In this document: positions 53,790-63,434 of the stretch, in pieces
Position numbering within the stretch: position 1 is the first letter of the stretch
Layout of the letters: each line of letters opens with the position of its first letter
Origin: RH-AL1 sp965198495
GTDB lineage: Bacteria > Pseudomonadota > Alphaproteobacteria > Rhizobiales > Beijerinckiaceae
Direction of reading: 5' to 3'
Length of the DNA stretch: 64,000 nucleotides
Assembly (NCBI GenBank): GCA_965198495.1
Contig: CBDAPL010000001.1
Location: forward strand, 2,170,001 to 2,234,000
Program-made: the position numbers and the translations under genes
Notes under the pieces: model-generated
Told to the model about the DNA's origin: nothing
Databases searched by the model: none
The model's input: the letters and a program-made list of their open reading frames with translations, nothing else

Positions 53790-54230
53790 GTGAGATATCT
53801 GCATACAATGGTTCGCGTCGAGAACATCGAGACCGCGCTCGACTTCTGGTGCGACAAGCTGGGCTTGGAGGAGGTGCGACGGCAGGACAACGAGAAGGGC
53901 CGTTTCACTCTCGTATTCCTCGCCGCGCCCGGCGATGAGGGGCGCGCGAGGTCGGAACGCTCGCCGGAAGTCGAACTGACCTACAACTGGGATCCCGAGA
54001 CATACAAGGAGGGCCGCAATTTCGGCCATCTCGCCTATGAGGTCGACGATATCTACGCCACCTGCGATAAGCTCATGAAGGGCGGCGTGACGATCAATCG
54101 GCCGCCGCGCGATGGCAACATGGCATTCGTTCGATCGCCCGGTAATATCTCGATCGAGCTGCTGCAAAAGGGACCGGCGAAAGAGCCTGCCGAGCCGTGG
54201 ACATCAATGAAGAACACCGGAATCTGGTAG
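53790..54230 (+). CDS. gloA: Lactoylglutathione lyase (glyoxalase I)
   Basis: Isomerises the methylglyoxal-glutathione hemithioacetal in the cytosol. The 146 residues carry the vicinal oxygen chelate metal ligands: His5 (LHTMVRV), Glu in EVELTYNW, His in GHLAYEVDD and Glu in ISIELLQ. The GTG start at 53790 has a strong GGAGG and gives the usual RYLHTM start; reading further upstream runs through TerC. Convergent with the aldolase gene. Confidence 0.93.
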   Translation: MRYLHTMVRVENIETALDFWCDKLGLEEVRRQDNEKGRFTLVFLAAPGDEGRARSERSPEVELTYNWDPETYKEGRNFGHLAYEVDDIYATCDKLMKGGVTINRPPRDGNMAFVRSPGNISIELLQKGPAKEPAEPWTSMKNTGIW

Positions 54231-54237
54231 GTCGCCG

Positions 54238-54939
54238 CTAGGCGCGCGCTGTCATCCCGTAAGTGGCGAAGCGCTCGATCGTGCGCTGGACCTCCTCCTT
54301 CGAGAGGATGATCGGCGCGCCGCCGACCGAGGCCAAATAATACATCTTTGCCAATGCCTCGAGTTCCCCGGCACGCCACATCGCCTGGTCAAGGGTGACG
54401 CCGGTTGTGACCATGCCGTGGTTTCCAAGCAGCACGCCATGTCCGGCGCCAAGGTACTCGACGATCAGGTCGGAGAGCGCCTGGGTGCCGAACGGCGCAT
54501 AGGGCGTACAGCGGATCGTCGGTACGCCGAATACGGCGATCATGTAGTGCAGGGCTGGGATCGCGCGGTGCTGTGTCGCCAGAACCGTCGCGAACATCGA
54601 ATGGGTGTGGACCACCGCTCCGATGTCAGGTCGGTGGTAAAGGATGTCGCGGTGCAGCCGCCATTCGCTCGAAGGCTTGCTCGGGCCGACCCAACGCTCC
54701 TCATGCCCGCTCTCGCCATCGAGCGGCATGGCCGCGATCATCGCCGGGCTGACGCGAGCGGGCGGGGTGCCGGACGGCGTGATCAACATGCCCGCGTCGT
54801 AGCGGACCGAGATGTTGCCCGCGGTGCCGGCGTTGAGTCCGGCGCGCACAAGATCGATGCTGGCTTCGACGAGGGCTTGCCGATGTTCACGCTCCTTCTC
54901 GTTGAACGCACCGTCGCCTTCCATGCCGCCTTCTGTCAT
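54238..54939 (-). CDS. Class II aldolase/adducin family protein
   Basis: A 233-residue cytosolic zinc enzyme of the L-fuculose-phosphate aldolase type. Catalytic features seen are GNISVRYD, a SSEW segment with the catalytic-type Glu, and the zinc His in VVHTHSMFATVLA and GNHGMVTTG. The sugar-phosphate substrate is unknown. ATG 54939 has GAGGGAAA upstream; the frame extends further upstream but with no family match. Divergent from otsB. Confidence 0.9.
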   Translation of the reverse strand: MTEGGMEGDGAFNEKEREHRQALVEASIDLVRAGLNAGTAGNISVRYDAGMLITPSGTPPARVSPAMIAAMPLDGESGHEERWVGPSKPSSEWRLHRDILYHRPDIGAVVHTHSMFATVLATQHRAIPALHYMIAVFGVPTIRCTPYAPFGTQALSDLIVEYLGAGHGVLLGNHGMVTTGVTLDQAMWRAGELEALAKMYYLASVGGAPIILSKEEVQRTIERFATYGMTARA

Positions 54940-54987
54940 CAAAGCGTTTCCCTCTGCCCAACCTCGGCGCATGCGCAAGGATACACG

Positions 54988-55740
54988 ATGAGCGGTCGAC
55001 AAGATTGGTGGGATGCGATCAGCGCGGCCAGAACCGCGTTTTTCCTCGATGTCGACGGCACGCTGCTTGACTTCAGGGAGCGGCCCGAGGATGTCGTCGC
55101 CGACGTCGCGCTGCTCGCGCTGCTGCGGCATCTGCAGACGGCCGCGGGCGGCGCCGTGGCGCTCGTCAGCGGTCGAATGGTCGCCGATCTCGATCGCATC
55201 GTCGCGCCGATGGTTCTGCCGCTCGGCGGCGTTCACGGCGGGGATCTCCGCTACAGCGATGGCCGCCGCGATATCGCCGAGGCGTCATCCCTGGCCGAGG
55301 TCCGCGAAGTGGCGCGCGCCGTCGTCGAAGCGCACCCTGGTCTCATGCTCGAGGATAAGGGGGCAACCCTGGCGGTGCATTACCGGCAGGCACCGGACCT
55401 GGCGGACGAGGTAAGGCGCGCGCTTGACGCTGCGGTCGCCGGACGCGATCTGATGGTCCAACGCGGCAAGATGGTCGCGGAGGTGAAGTCCGCGGCGAGC
55501 CACAAAGGCACGGCGATCGCTGCCTTGATGCGAACGCCGCCCTTCGAGGGAAGATTGCCGCTCTTCATGGGAGACGATCTCACCGACGAGTATGGCTTCG
55601 CGACGACCAACGATCTTGGCGGCTGTTCCATCAAGGTAGGTGGCGCGGACGAGCCGACGCAGGCGCGCTACCGTCTCGCCGATCCGCAAGAGGTCCGCCG
55701 CTTCATGACGTTCGTATGCCGATCCGCCGAGCGAACATAA
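54988..55740 (+). CDS. otsB: Trehalose-6-phosphate phosphatase
   Basis: Dephosphorylates trehalose-6-phosphate to trehalose, an osmo- and desiccation protectant. The 250 residues have the HAD motifs FFLDVDGTLLDF (D21, D23), SGR and FMGDDLTDEYGF. ATG 54988 with AAGGA upstream. otsA, the synthase that makes its substrate, is not in the window. It is divergent from the class II aldolase, and the start-to-start gap is only 48 bases. Confidence 0.92.
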   Translation: MSGRQDWWDAISAARTAFFLDVDGTLLDFRERPEDVVADVALLALLRHLQTAAGGAVALVSGRMVADLDRIVAPMVLPLGGVHGGDLRYSDGRRDIAEASSLAEVREVARAVVEAHPGLMLEDKGATLAVHYRQAPDLADEVRRALDAAVAGRDLMVQRGKMVAEVKSAASHKGTAIAALMRTPPFEGRLPLFMGDDLTDEYGFATTNDLGGCSIKVGGADEPTQARYRLADPQEVRRFMTFVCRSAERT

Positions 55741-55922
55741 CATGCTGCCGTTCCGTCGATTGAGGATCGGAGCCATATCGAGAATGAGGCAGCGACTTAC
55801 CTCACGGGTCATGTTTCCGACTGGTTCGCCGTACATTATCAGTCGTCCCACCCGACAAGGCTGTATTCGCGACGTTCCTTGTGCGTGTACGCCGCGTCGG
55901 GCCGGAACGTTGGAGGCGAGAC

Positions 55923-56291
55923 ATGAAGATCGAAGAGATCATCCGGACATGCGCCGACGAGAGGCTCGCCGATGCCGCCGTGTCGAGCATCGGCCGCTCG
56001 TTCGCGGTGGAGATGCGCGTCGCCGCGGATCGTTATGGAATGAGCCTGGGCGGCTTCACGGCATTTGCCGTAAATCGCTTCGCGCGGCTAGGCGATGAGC
56101 GCGAAATGCGGGCGGTTCTAAATGCGATGTCCGATGCTCAGGAGCCACTGCTGGCCGGGTTGCGCCACATCCTCTGCACCACTCTCGCATCAAGCGTTTC
56201 CGAGGAAGCGCGGCCATCCCGGGATCCTATCGCCAACTTGCCCGCAGCAATCTGTACGACGAAAGCCCATTGCCACCGGCGACCGTACTAG
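55923..56291 (+). CDS. Conserved hypothetical protein
   Basis: A 122-residue predicted cytosolic protein. It starts MKIEEIIRTCADERLADAA with a strong GGAGG ribosome-binding site. A mostly helical core includes FAVEMRVAADRYGMSLGGF and RFARLGDEREM, resembling small helical proteins of relatives but of no recognised family. The last 35 residues look less ordered. It is convergent with, and its stop overlaps, the DUF3775 gene. Confidence 0.6.
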   Translation: MKIEEIIRTCADERLADAAVSSIGRSFAVEMRVAADRYGMSLGGFTAFAVNRFARLGDEREMRAVLNAMSDAQEPLLAGLRHILCTTLASSVSEEARPSRDPIANLPAAICTTKAHCHRRPY

Positions 56292-56692
56292 AGCCTATCC
56301 GTCTCGAAATCCTGACACGAGAACCCGAAGATCGAGAGACCCTCTTCGAGATCATCCGACACGGTAGGGTTCGACAAAAGGTACGCGGATATTGTCGGCT
56401 CCGGGTGCGAACCGGCGGCCGCCATCGCATCCTTCCACTCTTCCTTGCCGTAGTCGCCGTGCCCGACAAGGCTCAAGGCGATCAACTCGCGTTGTTCGTC
56501 GACGTTCATGGCCTCGATCAAACCCTCCGCCTCACTAACGGAGGACGGATCCGCCTCGTTTTCGAAGACGGCCACGAAACCGTCATCCGTCGCGTCGGAA
56601 CCGCCGCCGAGGTTCGGCTCCGCTTGAACTCCGAACTCGCGAAGCTTGACGATGAGGAAGCACACTTTTTCTGGGTTTAGTTCGACCAGCAT
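56288..56692 (-). CDS. DUF3775 family protein
   Basis: A 134-residue cytosolic protein of the DUF3775 family. It has LNPEKVCFLIVKLREFGVQ near the N-terminus, the acidic core DDGFVAVFENEAD, and a C-terminal AYLLSNPTVSDDLEEGLSIF, all typical of the family, whose function is unknown. ATG 56692 has GGGGGA upstream. Its 3' end overlaps the convergent hypothetical gene by 4 bases. Confidence 0.85.
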   Translation of the reverse strand: MLVELNPEKVCFLIVKLREFGVQAEPNLGGGSDATDDGFVAVFENEADPSSVSEAEGLIEAMNVDEQRELIALSLVGHGDYGKEEWKDAMAAAGSHPEPTISAYLLSNPTVSDDLEEGLSIFGFSCQDFETDRL

Positions 56693-56777
56693 CGGATCCC
56701 CCGCTGATAGTGTGGCCGCGCTCAGTCGTACGAACAATATGAGCGGTCTACCTACGTCGTGTTCAGTCCCGGATGGG

Positions 56778-57344
56778 TCAGGCGGATCGGCGCATGTCGC
56801 CGTGGTCATTGGCCTCGATCTCCTCAATGATCTTGGCGACGAAGGCGTCGAGGTCCTTGGGCGAGCGGCTGGTGATGATGTTGTCGTCGACCACCACCTC
56901 CTCGTCGACCCAGTCGCCACCGGCATTCTCGATGTCGGTCTTTACCGAGGGCCACGAGGTCAGCGTGCGGCCTTCGACGGCGTCCGCCTCGACGAGCATC
57001 CACGGCGCGTGACAGATCGCGGCCACGATCTTCTCGGAGTCCAGGAAATCTAGCACGAGTTCGACAGCCTTCTCATTGACGCGAAGCGCGTCCGGGTTCA
57101 TTTGACCGCCCGGAAGAACCAGTGCGTCGAAATCGTCGGCGTCGACATCGTCGATCAGTAAGTCGGCCGCAACGCTTTTGCCCCAGTCTTCCTTGTCCCA
57201 ACCTTTGATCTCGCCCTTCTTCGGAGCGCCGATATGCACGGTCGCGCCGGCCGCGCGCAATCTCTCAAGCGGCACGAACAGTTCGGACTGCTCGAAGCCG
57301 TCCGTTGCCATGATAAGGATCTTCGCCTGTTTGATGCTCGGCAT
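56778..57344 (-). CDS. PfpI/DJ-1 family protein (class I glutamine amidotransferase-like)
   Basis: A 188-residue cytosolic member of the PfpI/DJ-1 superfamily, whose members act as stress proteases, glyoxalases or protein deglycases. The nucleophile Cys is in AAICHAPWML (about 115-124), preceded by PGGQMNPD, and the conserved Glu region is GFEQSEL. ATG 57344 follows AAGGAG. The upstream EcfG-like promoter suggests general-stress control, in keeping with related genes. Confidence 0.93.
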   Translation of the reverse strand: MPSIKQAKILIMATDGFEQSELFVPLERLRAAGATVHIGAPKKGEIKGWDKEDWGKSVAADLLIDDVDADDFDALVLPGGQMNPDALRVNEKAVELVLDFLDSEKIVAAICHAPWMLVEADAVEGRTLTSWPSVKTDIENAGGDWVDEEVVVDDNIITSRSPKDLDAFVAKIIEEIEANDHGDMRRSA

Positions 57345-57390
57345 CACCGGTCTCCTTGGACCGCGAGGGTCCGCGATTGAGGAACCGGCA

Positions 57391-57415
57391 AACAGGCGGC
57401 GGATGGCAAGGTTCC
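57391..57415 (-). promoter_or_regulatory. EcfG-type promoter for the PfpI-like gene
   Basis: On the minus strand GGAAC (57415-57411) and GTT (57393-57391) lie 17 bases apart, the spacing of alphaproteobacterial general-stress (EcfG) promoters; the base before GTT is T instead of C. It lies downstream of the DUF934 gene and about 47-71 bases before the PfpI start, a good position for its own promoter. Confidence 0.38.
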
Positions 57416-57423
57416 AGCGGCCG

Positions 57424-57894
57424 CTACGCGGGGCGACGCGCCCAAGGACGCGTGCCGGCGGGCAGCTCTGGTTCAAGCCCGGGCTGGTAGAAGCGGTCGA
57501 ACGACGCGCGCCGCCCGCTCTCGAGCAGGCGGAGCGTCGAAGGATCGACAATGTCGAAACTGTCGAAGCCGCATCGTACCATCAGCTGCATCTCGTCGAA
57601 CAGGACATCGCCGATCGCGCGCATCTCGCCCTTGTAGCCGAGCCGCGTTCGCAGGAGCCAACCCATGGAATAACCGCGACCGTCGGTAAACCGCGGGAAG
57701 GCGATCGCGACTAGCGCCACCGCGTCGAGTTCGCCGGCGAGCGTCTCGACGGCGAAGCCGGGATCGAGCGTCAGACCGAGTGGCGCGGGCAAAGCGGCGC
57801 CGGTCGAACGCAGCGCCTTGAAGTCGGCGCCAGCCAAGAGTTCGCGCGTCGCCCAGGCGTCGTGCGCGAAGGCTCCCTTAGTGAAATAGGCCAT
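57424..57894 (-). CDS. DUF934 family protein, sulfite-reductase associated
   Basis: A 156-residue cytosolic DUF934 protein, a family usually next to siroheme sulfite reductase genes in alpha- and betaproteobacteria. Recognised stretches are VALVAIAFPRFTDGRGYSMG, RTRLGYKGEMRAIGDVLFDE and QLMVRCGFDSFDI. It lies 114 bases after cysI on the same strand. Its role is unknown; association with assimilatory sulfite reduction is by context. Confidence 0.9.
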   Translation of the reverse strand: MAYFTKGAFAHDAWATRELLAGADFKALRSTGAALPAPLGLTLDPGFAVETLAGELDAVALVAIAFPRFTDGRGYSMGWLLRTRLGYKGEMRAIGDVLFDEMQLMVRCGFDSFDIVDPSTLRLLESGRRASFDRFYQPGLEPELPAGTRPWARRPA

Positions 57895-58008
57895 TAGAGA
57901 CCGGCGCCCGCTTCCGGTGACGCCATGTCCATAACGCGTTCGACCTTGGGCTTGCCGCGCCTGTGACCGGCACGCGCATCCTCTCTCATGTCGCCGAGAT
58001 GAACCCCA

Positions 58009-59650
<1,642 letters not shown>

Positions 59651-59667
<17 letters not shown>

Positions 59668-59968
59668 TCTGTCCTCGAGCGCCAGCCATGTCAGCGGGCA
59701 TATATCTGATCGTGGGACCATGCGCGCGAATGGAGTCGCGCAACGTCATCGATGGCTTGCCGTCGGCGCCCAGCCCCGTGTCGGTAACGAATGGCTCGAC
59801 GATGATCGAGGCGGCGGCGTCACGCCTCGCGAGCGACATGCCAGCCTCCGCGGAAACCGCGTCGGGATAGATTACAGCGGCATCTAAGTCCGTCACCCAA
59901 GTATCGTTGGTCCCAAGGAACACGACATGGCCGGTAGCGAGCGTGTTGGCGGTGACCACTTTCGACAT
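59651..59968 (-). CDS. DUF2849 family protein
   Basis: A 105-residue cytosolic DUF2849 protein, found directly before cysI in this order of bacteria. It starts MSKVVTANTLATGHVVFLGT and continues with NDTWVTDLDAAVIYPD and VEPFVTDTGLG. ATG 59968 gives this start; the ribosome-binding site is weak. Its 3' end overlaps cysI by 17 bases, so they are translated together. Function unknown. Confidence 0.88.
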
Positions 59969-60106
59969 TCGAACGATTTTCGCTCCGTTGTGCGATCCAG
60001 ATAGGTCATCTTGCGGCCGTATGCGAGGGAGCAAAAGTTCCAGTTTCCAATGTTGTGAGCGGCTTTGTTCTCTTTGCCGGCGCTGACACGTTCTGCCGTG
60101 CGGTTG

Positions 60107-60148
60107 GGCAAGCTGAGCCCGGCAAGCTGAGCCCGGCAAGCTGAGCCC
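60107..60148. repeat. Three perfect 14-bp tandem repeats next to a promoter
   Basis: GGCAAGCTGAGCCC is repeated three times without error (60107-60120, 60121-60134, 60135-60148). The array ends exactly at the base before the GGAAC -35 element at 60149, so it lies just upstream of the EcfG-like promoter. Confidence 0.93.
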
Positions 60149-60174
60149 GGAACGATGCCCGAGCGCATGACGTT
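60149..60174 (+). promoter_or_regulatory. EcfG-type promoter of the small exported protein gene
   Basis: GGAAC (60149-60153) and CGTT (60171-60174) are 17 bases apart, which fits the general-stress sigma factor EcfG consensus GGAAC-N16/17-CGTT. The ATG is 33 bases downstream with GGGAGA between, leaving a short leader. This is the best promoter I can point to in the window. Confidence 0.5.
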
Positions 60175-60206
60175 CGCTTGCGACACAAGCAAAAGGGAGA
60201 CGTACC

Positions 60207-60503
60207 ATGCGCGTCATGACTCGCACCGCCGCCGCGATGCTCATTCTGGCGGCGACCGCACCCGCTTTGGCGCAAACCGATGTGCCGTCCTCCTCGGGCA
60301 ATGGCAAGCTTATCCAGGGCGGCGCGTCCGCACCGGCGGGCGGCCGGAGCGAAAGCCTGAGCACGAAGCTCAACAAGTCCGATGGCGTCATAAAGCCGAA
60401 TTCGAACGTGGATCCGGGGATGAAAGTGCCGGCGCCGGTGCCGCAGCCCAATTCCATGCCGGTCATTCCGCCATCCGCGACAGGCGGCAACTCGGCCAAG
60501 TAG
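60207..60503 (+). CDS. Small exported Ser/Pro-rich protein
   Basis: A 98-residue protein with a signal peptide (about 1-22, ending APALA) and a short low-complexity mature part (SSSGNGKLIQGG, GRSESLSTKLNKSDGVIKPN, VPAPVPQPN) that looks disordered. GGGAGA precedes the ATG. I recall similar small SSSGNGKL-type proteins in relatives, with no known function. The EcfG-like promoter and a terminator frame it as a single stress-regulated transcript. Confidence 0.75.
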   Translation: MRVMTRTAAAMLILAATAPALAQTDVPSSSGNGKLIQGGASAPAGGRSESLSTKLNKSDGVIKPNSNVDPGMKVPAPVPQPNSMPVIPPSATGGNSAK

Positions 60504-60518
60504 TCGACCGACCTGATC

Positions 60519-60545
60519 GAGGCGGCGTTTCGATGCCGCCTCTTT
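60519..60545 (+). terminator. Rho-independent terminator of the small exported protein gene
   Basis: GAGGCGGC (60519-60526) pairs with GCCGCCTC (60535-60542) over an 8-base loop, followed by TTTCCCTC. It starts 15 bases after the stop codon, a normal place. Confidence 0.72.
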
Positions 60546-60581
60546 CCCTCGTGAGCGGTTTCTTTATCGAGTTTGGCTCGA

Positions 60582-60854
60582 TCAAACAGTCGTGGTCGCG
60601 GAGCGGCTTGCGATAAAATGGTAGATGAGCAGCAGTATGACGGCGCCGACCACACCGCTCAGGAGTTGACCGCCTTCGCCCGGCCCAATCCAGCCCGCCT
60701 TCACGGCGATGAAGTTCGCGATGATGGAGCCGACCACACCGAGTACCGTCGTCATGAGGAAGCCGCTCGGGTTATTTGGGCCCGGTATGATGAAGCGGGC
60801 GATCAGCCCCGCGATGAAGCCGATGATGATTACCCAGATATAATGCCCGATCAT
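60582..60854 (-). CDS. GlsB/YeaQ/YmgE family stress membrane protein
   Basis: A 90-residue inner-membrane protein with three helices (about 4-22, 32-50, 64-84), the family plan (GHYIWVIIIGFIAGLIARFI, PSGFLMTTVLGVVGS). Such proteins are induced by general stress in many bacteria. ATG 60854 has AAGGAGA upstream. No GGAAC-type promoter was found in its leader. Confidence 0.92.
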   Translation of the reverse strand: MIGHYIWVIIIGFIAGLIARFIIPGPNNPSGFLMTTVLGVVGSIIANFIAVKAGWIGPGEGGQLLSGVVGAVILLLIYHFIASRSATTTV

Positions 60855-60977
60855 CGCGATCTCCTTTTCTCGAGAGGAACACGGCCTCGATGATCCGCCG
60901 ACCTCTGTATCGGCGAGAACGCGCGGTCAAGGAAGCCGGTTGCAGCATGCTTTCGCACTTCGCGAACGCGAGCATGC

Positions 60978-63416
60978 TTAGAAGAAGCCAACGACGTCAC
61001 TGCCGTTCAAGGCGGTGACCACACCTTTGGGCCGTCCGTCCGATTGTCTGATCGACCGAAGTGATATTGTACGCGTAAGACCCGGCGTGAGATGAAACCA
61101 ATTATCGTCGGGCCGCCAGCCTTCGCAGACGATGCGTACGGATTGCGCGAAGCGTCGCGTCGCAACGGCGATGACATGCTCCGTACCATCCTTGACGAGC
61201 TTTGCCCCGAGCCCAAGAGCGTGACGCGCGTCGCCGCGCCCGAGCGGAAAGTGGAAAGCCTCGGCGATGAGGGTATCATCCTCCGCCTCGGTGAGTAGCG
61301 CGACGGTGACATCGTGCGAGGGCTCGCCAAAACGGAACGCGTAGGTCGTGTCGAAGAAGCCGCCCCACAGCGTCGTCGCCGCCAGAGCAACGGTAGCGCG
61401 CGGCTGGAGCGAGAGGTCCACGCTCGCCCGCATCACCACCGTCTCGCCGTCGCGCAGGCAGGTCAGGGTGAGTCTCACCTGACGGGGCGAGGCCGTCTCG
61501 TTGACGAGGCTGACTAGGAGGCCGTTGAGGTTCTCGTCGCTGAGGATGACCGTGACCGGTTTGAACGCGCGCTTCAGCCCGAAGTAAGCGGCCTTGGGCT
61601 CGTTCAGCGCGTCGATGACGCCCCAGCCTGCGCCAGGAAAAAGGTCGCGCAGGAACCACACCAGCGCGCCGCGCGTCGGCGAACCCGCCCGCCGCCACTC
61701 CGCGTAAGTGGCCTCCATCACCTCAGCGCTCGTCGCGCGCGCGAAAGCGAGGTAGCGCTCGGGATCATCGCGGCGGAGCGACGCGATGTCGATGCCGTAG
61801 AGCGCCTCGCAATAATGATTGCGGATGCCCTCGAAGGCCCAACTCGCGCCGACGTCGCGGGCGAAGCGCTCGGTGTAGTTGGGATGCTCGATCGCCGGTT
61901 CGTCCGGCATCAGCGCGAAAGGCGCGACGTCCGGTACGTTGGCGAAGCCGAGGCTCTCGGCGGAGAAGCGTACGTGCGCGCGCCGCGCCTCCTCGAGGGG
62001 GCGGCAATGCGCGCTGACCCCGTAATAATGGCTGATACCCTCGTGCGCCACGAAGGGCAGGTCGCCGCCCCAGGGTGAGTGCGGCGTGTAGGGCACGTCG
62101 CGGCGCAGCGCCGCCACCGCGTCGGGGAGCACGCCGTCGAAGATCGCGTTGCTCCACAGCGCCGCCGGCATACCCAACATGGAGGCCTGCTGCGCCACCT
62201 CGCTCGCCCCGCACAGAACCGCGAGGCAGGGTGACGCCTGCGTGCGCAGGAGGAACTGCTCGGCCTCTTCGACGACGGAAGCGCGGAACCCATCGTCGGT
62301 CGCGGGATAGTCGAAGTTCGCGAAGGCGAAATCCTGCCACACCAGCAGGCCGAGTTCGTCGCAGAGCGCGTAAAACGCATCGCCTTCGTAGCCCATCGTG
62401 CCGCCGACGCGGATCATGTTCATGCCGGCCTCGCGTGCCAGCATCAGCGGCGGCAGGTAGGCCTCGCGCGAGAAGGGCAGGGCGACGATATCGACATTGG
62501 TCCAGCAGGCGCCGCGGCAGAATACCGGCACCTCGTTGACGAGGAGGCCGAAGCCCTTGCCATCGGCATCGCGGTCGACCTTGATAGTGCGGAAGCCAAC
62601 CTTGCCGAGCTCGAAGGTTTCCTGGCCGACGAAGGCCTGCACGGTGTAAAGCATCGGCTCGCCGTGCGTGTGCGGCCACCAGCGCTTGACGTCCGGTATC
62701 TCGACGCGGCCGCGCAGGACACCATCGCCGTCGTCGACGAGTACGAAGTCGACGAGACCGCATCGCGCCGTCACCCATCCGTCGACGGGCGTGGCGAGCC
62801 GGATCATGACATCGAGCAGCCCCTCGCCATCGCGGTCGAAACGCGCCTCGATGCGTCGCTCGACGATACGTTGCGCGCCCGCGTCGACCAGCGACACGCC
62901 GCGCCACGGCCCGACGGCGTGCACCGGCGGTCCCCATCCAGGAATATGGCCAAGTAGCAGCGTGCGTGCGAAGCGCAGCGCCGGTGGCTTGACGAGGCGC
63001 GGTCGCCAGCGCGCCCGACCCTTCTTGCCGGCGACGTGTGCGTCGAGCGAACGAAAGGCGATGTGTAGATCGTGACGACCCGTGAGCGCCAGCGTCGTTG
63101 CGTGCGCAAGGAACATGTTGTCGGAGGCGAGCACCAGCACGCCGTCGATGTAGACCTCGGCGATGGTCGCGAGCCCATCGAAGCGCAGGATTGCCGGACC
63201 CTCGCCGCTGATCGTCGCACGATACCAGAAATCGTAGGCGTCGAAGCCGACCGCGTCGTCCGGCCGCCACCGGCCGAGCGCCCGCAAGGACGCGCCGACC
63301 GTGCCGGGGACGATGGCCGGGAGCCACTCGGCGGTCGGTTCGATGGCTCCGGTGTCGCGCCATACCCCAGGAGCGGTCTGGACCAAGGACCAGTCACCGA
63401 TCAAAGGCGGCGTCAT
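60978..63416 (-). CDS. Glycoside hydrolase family 2 protein, beta-mannosidase-like
   Basis: An 812-residue cytosolic-looking enzyme with the GH2 plan: N-terminal sugar-binding beta-sandwich (about 1-170), Ig-like domain, TIM barrel (about 290-600) and C-terminal beta domains. It has beta-mannosidase-type segments (WRGVSL, GFRTIKVD, GGTMGYEGDAFY). At the acid/base position it reads VLCGASEVAQ instead of the usual GNNE, and FSAESLG may hold the nucleophile Glu. No signal peptide, so the substrate is probably intracellular. ATG 63416 lies 18 bases after the DUF1839 stop, so these two genes are co-transcribed. Confidence 0.85.
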   Translation of the reverse strand: MTPPLIGDWSLVQTAPGVWRDTGAIEPTAEWLPAIVPGTVGASLRALGRWRPDDAVGFDAYDFWYRATISGEGPAILRFDGLATIAEVYIDGVLVLASDNMFLAHATTLALTGRHDLHIAFRSLDAHVAGKKGRARWRPRLVKPPALRFARTLLLGHIPGWGPPVHAVGPWRGVSLVDAGAQRIVERRIEARFDRDGEGLLDVMIRLATPVDGWVTARCGLVDFVLVDDGDGVLRGRVEIPDVKRWWPHTHGEPMLYTVQAFVGQETFELGKVGFRTIKVDRDADGKGFGLLVNEVPVFCRGACWTNVDIVALPFSREAYLPPLMLAREAGMNMIRVGGTMGYEGDAFYALCDELGLLVWQDFAFANFDYPATDDGFRASVVEEAEQFLLRTQASPCLAVLCGASEVAQQASMLGMPAALWSNAIFDGVLPDAVAALRRDVPYTPHSPWGGDLPFVAHEGISHYYGVSAHCRPLEEARRAHVRFSAESLGFANVPDVAPFALMPDEPAIEHPNYTERFARDVGASWAFEGIRNHYCEALYGIDIASLRRDDPERYLAFARATSAEVMEATYAEWRRAGSPTRGALVWFLRDLFPGAGWGVIDALNEPKAAYFGLKRAFKPVTVILSDENLNGLLVSLVNETASPRQVRLTLTCLRDGETVVMRASVDLSLQPRATVALAATTLWGGFFDTTYAFRFGEPSHDVTVALLTEAEDDTLIAEAFHFPLGRGDARHALGLGAKLVKDGTEHVIAVATRRFAQSVRIVCEGWRPDDNWFHLTPGLTRTISLRSIRQSDGRPKGVVTALNGSDVVGFF

Positions 63417-63434
63417 ACCGACGGAAGAGCCCAG

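Noticed and set aside
57894..57989. 31-residue frame overlapping the DUF934 start (TAATG)
   Set aside because: No ribosome-binding site, composition is Arg/Gly-rich like random GC-rich sequence, and nothing resembles a family.
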